The notes under the pieces are model-generated. The model did not search any database, was not told where the DNA came from, and saw only the letters and a list, made by a program, of their open reading frames with translations. A DNA stretch of 64,000 nt from Chlorops oryzae (Eukaryota; Arthropoda; Insecta; Diptera; Chloropidae). Within the stretch, counting starts at the first letter, position 1; each line of letters opens with the position of its first letter. Both the position numbers and the translations under genes were made by a program. The stretch covers positions 142,715,934 through 142,779,933 of the forward strand of contig CM035806.1 of assembly GCA_020466095.1 (NCBI GenBank). The letters run 5' to 3'. Positions 10,743 to 24,472 of this stretch are shown piece after piece.

Positions 10743-13560
10743 ATCATTTATCTATTCGATATAATGAAATGTATTTAGTTTGAAGGAAGAAAAAAATTGA
10801 AAAATAATAGTGGGATTCATGCAGTCTCGCAAAATGTCTTCGTAAACTTTGTGATCGCCAATTTTTCCGATCTTGAATGAACGACCCTTCGTAGGCGTAT
10901 CGCAAAATTAATGTTGATTCATATAAAAAAAAAAAAATTCTATCCTTTTTCGAATTTAGGCTTAAGTCCATCTCACCTTACTTATTAGGTTTGTCAAGCT
11001 CGATAGAATGTGTAGATCATCAGCCCAAGCCTGTTGTACGAAAAAGCTTTGATACATTTTGGGAAAATTTGTCATACTGCGTAAAAATCTTTCCATACAA
11101 ATTTTGACAGCTCCATTTCCCCATTTTTAAAGATTTCCCATATCGTTAAAAATGCGAAGCTTCATGAATCCCACTAATAAGAATACTACTTACGCAATTA
11201 GCTCGCGCCGTTATGAAACCCTTGCCGAAATTCCGCTCCTTAACACTTGCGTCGATCACGATCTCGATCTCGATTTCGATATCGGTGTCGCGATTTCGAT
11301 GTTGGTATCTTAATAGCGCAATGTTCCAATGTCGGGTGTCCCGGTTGAAGCTATGCAAAATGTTCACATCTCTGGCTGGGACACTGAAATCAGAACAAAG
11401 AGAAACGATTAAAGACGACGGCTCGATAGACAACAGACAATTGACAGGAAGTGGTTGAAGTTGAACGCAAAGATTTGCGTTGTGTTGTTTTTCAAATCGA
11501 TGTGTAATTGAGAGACAAAGAACAGAAAAGAATTGAATTGCATTGAATTGAATTGAATAGAAAAAAACAATGAATGAGATTGCTTTTCGCCCAGGGAAGT
11601 CAAAAATTCATATAGTACAGCGACAAGATATATGTACATATGAAGGCGAAGATGATGAAAGAAGAGGAGCTGAATGATCATAAGAACAACAAGAATGCAA
11701 GAACGCCACTTATGCAGCTACCCGACCATGAAGCCATCATCCATTCACGGAAACAAACGCGAACAAGCAAACAAGAATATTGAATAGGCAAAACAAAACA
11801 AAACCAAAAAACAAAAAACAAAAAAACAGAAAAGGAAATGTGGTATGCGAATGGCGGGGATCGAAAGCGAGGGAGGCACACGTTTGCGTGGGTGAGACAA
11901 AAGCACTGTTGCTTCGCAATTGAAATCAAGAATCTGTAGCCCATGTTAGGCTCTGATGAATGCATACCTTTGTGGGCATTCCGGCAATGGCACTGCCACC
12001 GACACTGACACACACGCACGCGAATGGCGGCAGTGTCTGAATTCGGAAGACAACCACGCGCAAATAATGAGGCACGAAAATAGTTTGCAACGCAGTAACG
12101 TCCGTATTTAGCATTCGAGTATTTTTCGCTGATGGTTTGAATTCCGACAGCGAAAAACAGTACTGAGAAATATAAAGAGAAAGAAAGAGAGAGAGAATTG
12201 TGATAAAACTAAATAGCATTCGATTGCCAAAATGATTCCATGAAAGGCTTTCCAATAAAAAAATAGAAAAACCGGGAATGAAAAAAAAAAAAAAAACAGA
12301 GTTTAAAACGAATGCGAATCCGAATCCGGATGCGAACAAAAACAATAAAAGCACCACCACAATCAACGAGCGATGACAATGAACGTGGAAACTCACTTTC
12401 AAGTAGTCCTAGAACTTTTTATGTGCCATAAAGGAATCAGGTAGCATGCATGAATTTGAATATGCATGTATAGTCAATGAGTTTCGCGTATAAGAGAATA
12501 CAGGCACAACTCACACGCATGCACACACATTTAGACGCATCCATATGCATGAGCATATTCATTTGAATATGCATTTGTGTATGCGCATGTGTGCACTGCG
12601 GTCAGCCACAATTGAAAATGTTGGCAAGCAGAAAATGCCAGCGGAACTGCGATGGCTGTAAAGGAGTTGACTGACGTCCGGTTAAAGAGATATCAATTTT
12701 TCAAAAGATATTGTGTGGCAACCGATCTTCAAAAGCGCTGGAGTTTCTTCTTTTTTATTTGCTTTTTTCATAGTTGAAAATACAAAACAAAAAGACCACA
12801 AAAACGAATATGAAAAAGGGAGAAGAAAAAAAAAAACATTCAAATCGTTTTTGCTTCTAGTTTTATGATGCCACGGCCAGCGGGACGTATGAGCAATGTG
12901 AATGTTGAAATTTGAAAGAATTTAACGTGAGCATTTTTACAGAATAATTTTTGCAAGCTTTTCTGCCCATCTCTTTTTGCTATGGCCAAAGGAAAACCGA
13001 AGAGAAAATATTACGGAAAATAAACGTAGAAAAGTAATCATAAAATCCAAGGAGGGAAAATGTCTAAACCAAGCAGGCAAGTTAACCGCTTCACTCATAT
13101 GCCGCAATGCGTTTTTCTTGTCAAGTATACGACACGCTGTCCCGGTAGACGTTGAGAAACAGTTAACGAGACACGATGTTTGGAATTTTGCACTTTGCAT
13201 TTTCTATTTTGCAAATCCGTAAAAAATAGAACGTTGAAATTAACATGAACATTGGAATGAACTGAACGGAATCTGAATCTGTGTGCAAAGAATTTGTACC
13301 ACGATAAATATCTAGCCAGTTGAGTAAGGCCAATCTGCCTGTTTTTATTGCAGCTTATATGCATTATATTTACATATAAAAAGAACCAATATAAAAATAA
13401 ACACCGCAGAAAGAGAAGAGAAGAAAAGTGAAGAGAAGAGAAGAGAAAAGAATAGAAGAGAAGAGAATACAGAGAACAATTTTGCAGAGAAGAATAGAGA
13501 AAAAAACTTTGCTTTTGAAGAGCTCACTCGTTTAGAGGTCCGACTGTGTGCGACAGCCGG
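10743..13560. other. Gene-free DNA with low-complexity runs
   Basis: No supported exon. Contents noted: a (GATCTC/GATTTC)n-like run near 11255-11305, A-rich runs, a cluster of ATGCAT and TGCATA motifs at 12440-12600, and a (GAGAA)n purine run at 13405-13500. Open frames here are compositional. Confidence 0.4.
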
Positions 13561-13589
13561 AGCGAAATTTCATCCGAATAATCAGCTGA

Positions 13590-14200
13590 TCCATAATCTA
13601 TTTTGCATTGTTTGAAGAAATAATTAAGCAGGTTGTTCAAACTCAATTAGCTTCCCATAAGTTAAGCGATCGGGACTCGATAAATAACTTAGGAACTCCA
13701 CCTCAAGAGGCTTTCTTCCGTTAAGTCAAAATCTTACCATCTTGCACATACCTTCGGAAAACGTAGTTACTCTCATTTCGAATTGGCACAGGATCTTCTA
13801 ACGAAACTATGACAGTGGACAATTTCATTTATCGAGTGCATGCCTTGACCGTGCAGACATTGCGGGTTTACTTCGAAGCCTTGTGCGATCACATTCACCT
13901 TCTGTTTAGTGATAAGGCTATCGAATGGTTCTGGCGATATCATCGCCAGGTGCAAAGAGTTGAATGGAATTCGTTTTGTCATGATATTCATTTACAATTC
14001 AAAGACAAAAGAACTGATTTCGATATCCGAGAACTGATTCGTTCGCGTGAATCTATTCTTGATCTAAGCGAGATCGGTTGGAGATTCGCCTAGACAATCA
14101 TGAGCTGATTGAAATCTTAAATCGAATTCTAAGACTGGAGGTTAGAAGAGCAATCTTGCATTTTCCCATCTTTTCGGTCGGGCAGTTGCTTATCTTTACC
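13590..14200 (+). pseudogene. Ty3/gypsy-like gag relic
   Basis: The recognisable frame begins FALFEEIIKQVVQTQLASHK (about 13600), passes through ISNWHRIF, then from ATG at 13809 reads MTVDNFIYRVHALTVQTLR, LFSDKAIEWFWRYHRQVQRV and FKDKRTDFDIRELIRSRE. It continues after a frameshift near 14070 as IRLDNHELIEILNRILRLEV and LHFPIFSVGQL. The W--F-G, YRV-ALT and EWFWRY---V--W pattern is the capsid/gag domain of insect LTR retrotransposons. At least one stop (TAA near 13700), a frameshift near 13800 and another near 14070 break it. No pol, LTR or zinc knuckle was found nearby. Domestication is unlikely given the breaks. Confidence 0.75.
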
Positions 14201-17200
14201 ACAAAACTGTAACATTCCTTGATTCTGGCCATGTTTCATGCTGTGCTGACTGACATTAGAATTGATATCAAAGCACCGAACCGACAGACAGACAGACGGA
14301 CGGACGGAATGAAAGTAACAATCTTCGCTATGAAATGCTTTGTGTGTGTGCGCGTGTATGCGCGTGTGTGTGTGTATCGTGTATACACTCCTTTCGGTCA
14401 ACATTTCCCAGCGGAGCTATAAAGCCCGAATGAAGGAACCTAATTCCATGACAGCTCAGTGAAATTTTAATCGAGGTCTGAGGAAACTCGATTGTAGGTA
14501 AAATCTACTTTAAACCAAAATGTTCAAAGAGAGCGAGAATGTCAGTGAACGAGAATTTTCGTGAGTGTGTGTGTGTTTCAGCTGTGCGAAGTCAGTGAGA
14601 GCTAAGTTGAATAATTTCAAGCAGTAGGCATACTCTATTTTCGCACTCACGTACAAATTTTTTGTTTTCTTCCGAACTTCCCACGCACTCTTTTCTTCCA
14701 CATATTTAGAAACAAACACGCACATGTGTACGGCACATATTCACACAAACAGCCATAGGCATTAAAAAAGTGAAAGGGAAAAGCTCTCAGTAACCCATTC
14801 GCCGTGAGGGCAAACCACAGGTGAAACCCTTCGTGGACCCGCGACTGTTTCGGTTATGTCAGTCAACTGACGCGGAACAATCGTTGAGCTTGAAATATGA
14901 ATATTTATAAAGGAGAGCGGGCGTTTTTGTTTTTGTTTTTTTTTTTTTTTTGTGGGAAGGGGAGATGGTAAAGATCCTTTTGCTAGGATTTCGGTTTATA
15001 TATTTTTAGATTGGCGGTCGATAAAGGCAGCACGCACACAGTTTATCGAAGCTTAGAATTCAAAGAGAGGTGAATGGCGATGAGGGAGAGGGGGTTTATT
15101 GTGCAGGTGAAGAAAAAAAGCACGCAACTTTCTTACACGCTTTCGGGGGCTATCCCCACGCATTGCAGCAATGTGGTCGTTTCGTTGTCGAAGAGTTTGG
15201 GGTGATATCGTATGCCGTGTGCGCTTAAAATAGTCCTGAACTTTTGAGAAAATGTTGAAATACTTACATGTGTGGTGTGTGTGTGTGTGTGTGTGTGTTT
15301 AGTAGATGGGTAAGCATTTTATGGAGCATATGTCTATACGGCGTAGGTATACGAGAAAAGGTATACAACTACCTGATATGGTCGTCTCTCGATCGTGGGC
15401 AAACAATTTCCACGAGCAGCCATACCGTGTTCGTATGTTGATGATGTTGCTGATGACGATTTGGGGATTCGAGTCCTTTTCGATGGAAGGCATTGAATAT
15501 TTAAAGCCGATTACGAAACTTACTGAATAAGCTATGGATATGAAGCGGGCGTAAGTTGTGAGTTTCTACTTATGAATAATTAATACGAATTCATCGACTA
15601 TTCAGTTCGACAGTTCGTTCGCTAAGGGTATGAGTGCGTGTGTCGCTGCGGGACAAGTAAACAGGAATAGGTAAAATAATTAGAAAAGCGATTTTTAATG
15701 GCAACCCACAGATTGAGAATTTTGCATTCTCCATTTTCCATTTTCCATTTCCAAGTTTCCACTTTACCTATCTTGACATTGAATTCATTTGGGTCACAAT
15801 GCGTCATCGCTTCGGCAGCAAAATTAATGGAAAATTAAATTTTCAACAATAAGAACAACAAAAAACACATATATATTCCTCAAATTCTCAAAGTTTTATT
15901 CATGCAATGTGTGCGATGAAGGATGTGATGTGTGTCTTCATGCACGGATGTTCGTGCACGCAAGCTCGTATTCACACAAGCTGGACAAATGTAAGTAGGC
16001 GAATTTTCGACCTAAGAGTCTTAATTAAAAACAACTGCTGACTCCTACAATGACGTTGCTAACAGCTCCGCAGCCAACAGACAACAGACGACAGACACCA
16101 GCCCACAGTCCATAGCCCACAGCCCACAGCTTACAGGCCACAGACCAATGACCCTAAGGACATACACTGAAATTGCATGATACGATGTGATGCCTCAATA
16201 ATTCAAATTGAATTGAGTGAGCCCGCTGGAAAGACCAGCCAACCGGATAATAATGCCCGAATCATCAAACTATTTATATACTTAATTCCGAAGCAAGTGA
16301 ATGAGCAAGTGAATCGTAAAATGCACCATCGAGACAAAGAGAAAAGAAGGATACAAAGAAAGCGAAGAAAATTATAACGAATAAGAAATGAAGAGTTCAC
16401 TGTTAGCTGATTAACCAGCGAATATTAAACGCTTCAGTGGAGCCGAGCTTTCGCGTGAAGTGCACACTTAGTGGGCGCAAATGGTCGCGATTAGCACGAC
16501 AGGCGGGACAATCGAAGCGTGGCGTCTAAACGTTAAGCGAATTTCACAAAATGTCAACGTTCAAATTGAACGGAAAAATGAAGAGCTCCATCGAGTGGCA
16601 TTTGAACTGAAAATAGCTCGATTGATGATGACCACACAGCTGAATAATTACGTCGAACCCAATTTAGTTTACATGTGATAGGTATATATGTATAAATATA
16701 GCCACACTAAGCACGTGCCGGAACGTCCAAACATATTTTTAAGTAAGTACCTATCCTATCTACCTATGAACTTACCTAACTAAGTACGTGTCTATGTTTG
16801 TATGCAGGTGACCTATACAACATGAGCGAACAAATAAAAGCTCAGTGAAAAAAGGAAAACAAACAAAAAAGAAGGAGACGAAGGGAAAAAAAACACGAAA
16901 AAGTTAAAAAAGTTTAGCCCCAAAAAGAAAATAAGGCAACTTAGAAGGAAGTTACCGGGTCAAGACAAGAGCTCATTCGAGGAGAAAAATCGATAACAAG
17001 TATTAGACCATTACCGATAGAGACAGGCAAAACCGTCACTTATGTCTTCATGTTTATACATTAAGGAGAACTTACCACACAAACACATACATACAACATA
17101 CATGTGTCAGACACTTTATTTTAAGAGATAAGCCAACACAGTTCGTGCAAAATTATTAGGGCGAACAGCTCGAAAAGTCTAGAATTTTAGAAATGTAGAT

Positions 17201-18314
17201 CACAAATGGGCCATGGAGCTGACATAAAACGCGCAATATGCGACTCATTTTATGGGATATTTTTAAATATTAACAGAAAAAAAAAGGACTCATCAACCTG
17301 TATAGTCTCGCTTTCCTTCGCTTCGCGTCGCTCGGGTTCGCATTTTTTCGTTTCTCACCGGATTTTGTCTCTTGTCAAATCAAGTCAAGCGAGCATCAAT
17401 GTCTTCATTATGGCTGTAATGACATCAACCCGCATCAGAATCAACAACAACAACAACAACAACAGCACATGAACACAACATCACAACATCGTTACAATCA
17501 GCATTCGTTCAGTCATTCGTGCTGACGTCGTCATCATTACCGTCGTTGTCACCATCAGCATTGGGCCAACATCGTTACCATCATCGCTGATGCCATTACT
17601 GTTTTCATTCCATCATGCCTCGCTACGCTCGATGTTTTTCTTCTGTTTTTTTTACTTGCTCGACTGCTCACACAATTTTCTGAAAGGGGCGGGGGCGGGG
17701 GCGAAAATGCGAAAAATACACTATAACTCAGCGCCGCTCTTTTTCACACCCTATAACACCTACGAGCTTTTTGCCACGTCCATTAGCTCTTGTTCTGTTG
17801 TCTTGACCATAATGCGATCGCATAACTAATCACATCACACGGGCAAACAAACAGGCAGTCCGTCTTAGGGGACTGTTTCCGTTCGGTCACTGTCACAGCC
17901 ACAGGCACCGACGCGTCGGAGTTGGAATCGGAGTCGGAGTCGGAGTCACTGTCACAGTCGCAGTCACGGAGCCATCGTAAGCACCTTTTTTCCATTAGAG
18001 AATCAAATTTAATCATGCTGAAGTCAGTTTAACTCACAAAAGGATTTCGCAAGAGTAACGATAAGAATCATTATTCAAAAAGCGCTGCACACAAGAGCTG
18101 AAGGGAACCAACATAAAAGGATCACAAAAACAAAAAACAAGATATGTGAAATTTCAAATCCAATCATCCTTGAGAAAGTGTCACAATTTCACTTTGACTT
18201 AACAGAGAAACGGAGAAACGATTTAAAATCTTCCAACTTAAACGCAATGAAGTATGCAATAAAATTTTTCGCTTTCATATGAATTTTTCTAACAACAATC
18301 GTTTATTAAAATAG
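14201..18314. other. Gene-free DNA with microsatellites
   Basis: No supported exon. Short repeats seen: (GACR)n at about 14282-14307, a (GT)n-rich run near 14341-14380, (GT)n at 15278-15298, an imperfect CCCACAG-type minisatellite at 16060-16150, (CAA)n at 17440-17465, and a GGAGTC-rich run at 17920-17970. A T-run near 14940 and A-rich tracts separate them. Two short open frames at 16177-16377 and 16481-16678 have mixed composition but match nothing I recognise. Confidence 0.4.
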
Positions 18315-18355
18315 GTTTTCTATTGTCAGGCTCGCCGGAATATAACACCTTACTT
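18315..18355 (+). repeat. Orphan 3' end of the mini-me-like family
   Basis: ATTGTCAGGCTCGCCGGAATATAACACC-like sequence matches the family 3' hairpin and tail; the rest of the element is absent. Confidence 0.6.
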
Positions 18356-18802
18356 TTTTTTATAGATTTCTGAAAAAAAAAATTTTTTTTATAACGGGTT
18401 TTGCAGTTTTTTTGAGCAAACCTCGACTGTGGATTGTCAAATTTGAACAAATCATCCCATAAATTATGGGAAATTAGCTCTTCTAAAACTCTTTTCATTA
18501 TAGTTTTGAGATCACCTGAGGAAATAAGATTCTGCAGACTTTTAGACCTTTAAAAAAAAAAAAAAAACTCATATTTTTAGAGAAAACACATAAAATTTTT
18601 CTATCACCGCCATTGGGTGTCGTTGGCATTCACATATACACGCATGTTCGAGAATAAATAAAATGACAGGAGCTTTTTTCCCCTGACTTTCTTTCGTTTT
18701 CGTGTGCTGTTATCGAAATTCCGATAATCACTACGACATTCCGGCTAAGTAGCTAAGGACACAAACATAAACGGCTTGTGCTCCACGGCGTGCTGAATAT
18801 TT

Positions 18803-19405
18803 TTTTATACCCGACGTCGAGGGTATAATGTGTTTGTGTGGTTGTGTGTTAAATACACCCATAACCGGTCGAGATAGGCCATACAAAATGTATATACCAT
18901 AGAAATGATCAGTACCGCCAGGAGACTCGATTTAACTATACCCGTCCGTCCGTCCGTCCGTATACTGTTTTCTCATCGAACCAGTTGAGCTATATTGACG
19001 TGACTTGGTGGGCGAACTCACGGGGACATGAGTGAGAACAATTTCGAAAATGGATTCGATCGGACCGTTTTAAAGGGTACCTCCAGTGCAAGGGTCTGTC
19101 ACGCAAATCCCGAAATTGGAGTTTTTCCATATATTTCAATGAAATTTATAATTTCAGCTTATTTTTAAGCATCCGATTTTATTTCGCAAAATGGGAAAAG
19201 CGGGCATGGCAAGTGGGACGTTTTCATAAGGAAATTGTACAAAAATCGCAACATGGGGCCCTGAACGGCCTTTAAAATCTCCAGAATACCTTGTTGTAAT
19301 GGAAGTGATCTTCGGGCCTGTTTTGAAAAATTTTCAAAAATACAAGTCCTGTATCGGGTATTGTATGGTCGGGCTCGACGGACTATAAAACCCTTGCTTG
19401 TTTTT
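18803..19405 (+). mobile_element. Mini-me/DINE-1-like repeat, full-length diverged copy
   Basis: Starts at TTTATACCCGACGTCGAGGGTATA (shortened 5' hairpin), carries (CCGT)n near 18943-18960, GTACCTCCAGTGCAAGGGTC, and ends GTCGGGCTCGACGGACTATAAAACCCTTGCTTG. The 3' hairpin has a compensating change (TCGGGCTCGACGGA), which keeps pairing. Confidence 0.7.
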
Positions 19406-20865
19406 TCCTATAATTTTTTTTTTTGGTTTTCCTGGTCTTTTTCTTTATTTTTATTTTTTTTATTATTTTTTGCATTGTTTTTGGCATGCGACTTCACTTT
19501 TTATTATTATTATAATTTTTTTTTTTTTTTTTTTTTTTGTTTTTGCTTCAAGGAATAGAATCAATGCCACTTTATGACTCTCTCTCTCGCTCTCGCTCTG
19601 CATTTTTATGTGTTTCTAAAAATAACACAAAATTCGTCCTCGAAAATTGCGACGAGTTCAAAGCTAAGCTGTCCGACTTCGTCGCACTCTTGCACTCTCA
19701 CTTTCTCTGTCTTCCTCACTCAATCTGTTCCTTTCGTTTGGTTATGAAATGGAAAGCAAAGTCAAACGGTAAATTGGAGTAAGTAAGTAGTAAAGCCAAT
19801 TATTTGTTGAATCTAACAATCCAAGCAGAGCACGTGAATAGCTGGATATTGATAGCGTTAGTTAGTAAGTCAGTTCGCCAAGTAGTAGGCTAAGTTTCTT
19901 CGTTCGATTTTTTTTTTCTTATTTTTTTCCCCACAATTTCATCCTTGACACCAAAAACTTTTTGAGCATTTAATGCTTATGAATGAATCATTTTTCGGCA
20001 AGCCAAAAATATAAAAAAATAATGAAAAATGAAAATAAAAAAGAAAAAAAAAATAATGAATGGAAAAACTAAAAGGCAGGAAATAATTTATGCGGTTACG
20101 CAATTCATTGCCTACTTCAAGGCATATGAAGTTCAGCGTCGTAGTTGCGAATAAAATTCTTCTATTTTTAGTTTTTCCTTTTCAATTATGATTTGGGGAC
20201 CAAAAGCAAAAACATTAAAATAGAACTGCACGACCAAGTATGTATATGGAAATGTTTTCCAAAACTATCGCGTTTGTCGACGCTATTAAAGTTGTTGCTG
20301 TCATCTGTCATCTGTCAAAATTGAAAATTTCAACTCAGAAAATAAAGCGAAAAAAAATAGAAAGAAAGAACGCGCGCGCTTCCTCCGATTGGAAATTTTG
20401 ATAAAATCCATCAATGTCATTCAAATTTCTGAAGGGTTAAGCACAAGTAAAAAGAGGATAGTAGAATAGCACCTTGCCACAATTACAAACTGGATTATTT
20501 AAATGAAAGTACACACAGACACACACAAACACACGATTAAAAATAAAATTGTGCTGACCCAGTAGAACAATATCTCGTGCAGGACAAAGTCATCAATGAT
20601 TTCATCGGGACATATAGGTGACATTGGCACGCATGATACCTTCGGTGACAATGTCATCATAGAAGGATGCTGTTCATGGGCTTAAATCTCATTGACTACT
20701 TTAATTGAAATAAAGTTTTAGCATGATGTGGCGCAGTGGGCATGCGCAGCGTGCGCATTTAACAATCCGAAGATCGAAAGCTTGATTCCTGGCTGAGGCA
20801 AACAATATTTGTTAACAAATACAATATATTTTCGGAATACACAGAGAGAACACAAGAAGAATAAA

Positions 20866-20936
<71 letters not shown>

Positions 20937-20950
20937 AGAGAAGAGAGAGA

Positions 20951-21010
<60 letters not shown>

Positions 21011-23928
21011 TATGATTTCTATAAAAAGACATTTCGAGAGAAAAGATCTGGCCCTGCTCTCAAATACTTTTTCGCTATCGCACCCTTTAGGGTGACAAAG
21101 TCATGCAGAGCCTCCGGAAGACTTTCTAGCTCCGCACCGATGAGTTTGTTCTACGTGAAGCGTATCGTTATTCGTGTTAAATATTAAGACCCTTGATATA
21201 AAAATTCTTTTATATTTGTGTTTATTGAGTTGAAATTTAAGATAATTAAAAGTTTAATATATAAAAAGATGAAAACAATTAATAAATAGAATTAAAAAAA
21301 AAAATAGTAAAAAGACTTCTTCAAACTTCCTTTCGAAATTGTCCGAAACTTTGTTATAAAGCAAAACGAATGTGACTTTTAGACTCATCACAGTTGAACA
21401 CACATAGACAGTCATCAGCTTAAGCTTATGTGAGTATATGTGCGAACGTGAATACTTTTGCGTGTGTGTGTCTATGTATGAATGTGTGTGAGTGCAATCA
21501 TATTGAAACAAATAATGCATTTTGCGCTTGATTTGTTCGAATTCATACATTGTTCCTTTTGGTCTCCCTTCGTCTTCCATTTCCGGTTTCCATGTTTTTG
21601 TATATGTGTGTGTGTGTGTTCCTCTGTGGTTATTTATTCGTGTATTCGAAGATGCTTTTTGTATGCTCGCCTGTCAAAAATTAGTTCAAAGTAAGTTGAA
21701 AGTGCCTGAACGAGTTTAAAACTTGGTTTCTTTGCCGCTTCTTACCTTCACATCCTATTGCAAGTTTCATATCCATCGATGTGTATGGCTGTGTGTGCGT
21801 GTGTGTGTTTGTGTGCTTTCATTGGTTATTCATCGTTTCAAATTTGTTTTGAATGGGATTCGAAAGTATTATTGACGTAGCAATGTACTTGGGGAACATG
21901 CTTCAAAAGTCAGCATTCCACTTTTGTTCGAAGAACATCAAACAAATTCGGATGGGGGCTCTAAGTATTCCATGGCGATGGAGAGCGACGGGGTTCGGGA
22001 TAAAGAAATCAGAATTTAATGTAGCAAAATAAAAATAAAAAGAGAGAAAAAAAAACGATTCGAGTGCTTAATGGCAGTTGCAACTTAAGTGGCTTAGAAG
22101 GGGAAAGAGGAGAAAATAAAAATTGATTTCACCCCCTTTCGCATGATGCCATTTTTTTTTTTTAAAGTTGCTTTTGCTTTCCTTTGCATTTCAATGCACT
22201 GCAAAATGGGCGGGAATGAGTACTAAAAAAAAAAAAGAATAAAAAAAACCATAAAAGATGAAAGAATCCAATGACCATGGCGAGTAAAGTAGTACGTGGT
22301 AGGAACAACAGCAGCGGCAGCAACAGCAACAGCATTCGAATCATAAGTGGAAAAATGTATTTCCGTTGATTTTTTTAACGCGATTTATTTATTCTTCTCC
22401 GCCTTTATTATGTTATTTGATGTTGTTTCTCGTTTGTTGTATTTTCATTTAGGTTTCAATTCGAAAGAATAAAAATAAAAAACAAAAAACGAGAATACAT
22501 ATCAGCAATGCATGCTGCAAGTACATGATGATGTCCTTGGAGTCGGCTGAGGAATTTTTGTGTGCAGACCTTGGGATACTTATTTCGAAACAGGTACGCA
22601 GTTATTTGGCATAATGCTTCCCAACCTGAGCTCAACTATTTACGAAGTCATAAACTCTGCTTCTTCCTCCTCACCCTTCTCTCTCTCTCACTCTCTCTCA
22701 CTCTGTATATCTCACTCACGGTCTCTTTGCCTCATCTGGATTTACAAGTAAATGGCGTCCAGAACATAAGCTTCAAACCCCGAGAATTTTCCATGACAAA
22801 GTCAAGGCGAGCTACCAAAAATACGGAAATCCATAGCGAGAGTGCCACACACACACACACTCACACTTAAACACACGCATACACACGAACGTGCGTGTGC
22901 ACATGTGCACAAGGACATCCGATATATAATGGCATTATGCATTCGGTATGTCGAGTGAATATGTTTTTTTGATGCTTCCTCTCAGCTCACCGCACGCTGC
23001 GCGCCGCTTTGAAATGAAAAGCATATAGAAATTATAAGGAACGGAGATCCGAAAACAAGAACGAACATGAACACGAAAACGACAACTGCAACGGCAACGG
23101 CAACGGCAACTGCAACGGTAACGACAACGAGGAATTGAAAACAAAGTAAAGCGAATGGAATAAAATTTTTTGCACAAAACAAATGGAGAAACATGAACCA
23201 ATAGGGCAGAAGAACAACGACAGCGTCAACGAGAACGAGGAATAGAAAAAAAGATGTCGAAAGGAATTTTAGGCAAATATTTTAGTTAGCTTCATTGCTG
23301 CACGTCCATATGATATATACGTGTTTGTGTGTGTGTGTGTGTTTGTGTTTTTTGTGTGTGCGCTTCAGTCCCCAGGATTATCTTAATGCAAAAATAAAGC
23401 CTGCGTGCCCCGTAATTGAATTAGAAACCGAATTAGCAAAGGATTCAATACTTAAGACCTTGATTCGTGTCGTGGTGTCAAAAAAAAAAAAAAATAAATA
23501 AATAAATAAAAAACGTTGCCATATAACGACTTGACTAATGCAGCTCCTTCGAATTTGATCGAATGAAAGATCAGAGCTACAAAAGACACTGAACGTTATA
23601 GTATTCATTCGAAAATCATTGCATATTTCACGGCGTCATTTGCATAGTCCTTTCAACAAATAGTTGCAAATAGTTGCCCGCCTCTCATTCCACGTCAAAA
23701 TATCGAAGAAGGAGGAAAGAAAAATGAAAAAAAAAAAAAAAATGAAGAACTATAAAAAAACTGTCAGATCGAACACAAGTTCGTTAGGAGTTTGACAGGG
23801 AAACTGCAATTTCCATGTTTGTGCTTGACAAACAAGCAAACGAGACAAGCCAAATGCAGGAAACGAGCCATTTTTTTTCTCTCTCTCTCCTTTTATTCAA
23901 TTTTTTAAAATTTTTTTATTTGTTCTTT
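19406..23928. other. Gene-free DNA with microsatellites
   Basis: No supported exon. Noted: T-rich tract 19390-19550, (GA)n 20868-21007, (GT)n runs near 21605-21620 and 21800-21810, (CA)n 22848-22860, a CAACGG-type minisatellite about 23075-23130, (GT)n 23322-23341, and an A-rich (AAAT) tract at 23480-23510. Long low-complexity frames here are not genes. Confidence 0.4.
20868..21007. repeat. (GA)n microsatellite
   Basis: About 140 bp of almost uninterrupted AG dinucleotide with periodic AAGAG breaks. The Glu/Arg and Ser/Leu frames it produces on either strand are artefacts. Confidence 0.95.
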
Positions 23929-24472
23929 TAATACCCCATACACTCTGTGTCAAGGGTATATTGAACTGGGGCGATTGTATGTAAAATCCAGAGCCATTCG
24001 AGACCATACAGAATTCTTATCGAAGGAGTTAAGCTTTCTCGAACAAATTTGCTATGCGTCCTAGCGGAGTCCAAAGAGTAAGGTCGAGTTCGAATGCTGT
24101 GATCTGTTATGAAAATTATAAAAGAAAAAAAAAACTGATTTCAGCCTAGGGATATACAGTGGGGCGTGCCAAAAAGCGGTGTTCATAAGCTAAGCCTCAC
24201 GTAACCTATTTAACCATAAATCAGACTCTCATGTAAAGCATAGTATTTTTTCACCTTCTCCCACCCTTTATGCTTACGTAATTAATGGACGATCCCTAAT
24301 TGAACTCAAGTCGATACATGACGCTCCTTTTTTGTCTTGAAAATCTCAAGAATACTTTGTCTTAATGGGCGGGATCTTGGGGTCCGTTTTGAAAAAAATA
24401 TTCAAACATATACACCCTCAGTGTCAGTGTGGGGTATTGAATTTTCAATTTCGTCGGACAATAACACCCTTA
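23929..24472 (+). mobile_element. Mini-me/DINE-1-like repeat, strongly diverged
   Basis: Begins ATACCCCATACACTCTGTGTC with AAGGGTATA and ends GTGTGGGGTATTGAATTTTC, then GTCGGACAATAACACCCTTAAT. Both termini are recognisable; the (GTCY)n core is lost. It is the oldest-looking of the long copies. Confidence 0.6.

Noticed and set aside
20718..21032. Ser/Leu-rich and Glu/Arg-rich frames
   Set aside because: (GA)n microsatellite on both strands.
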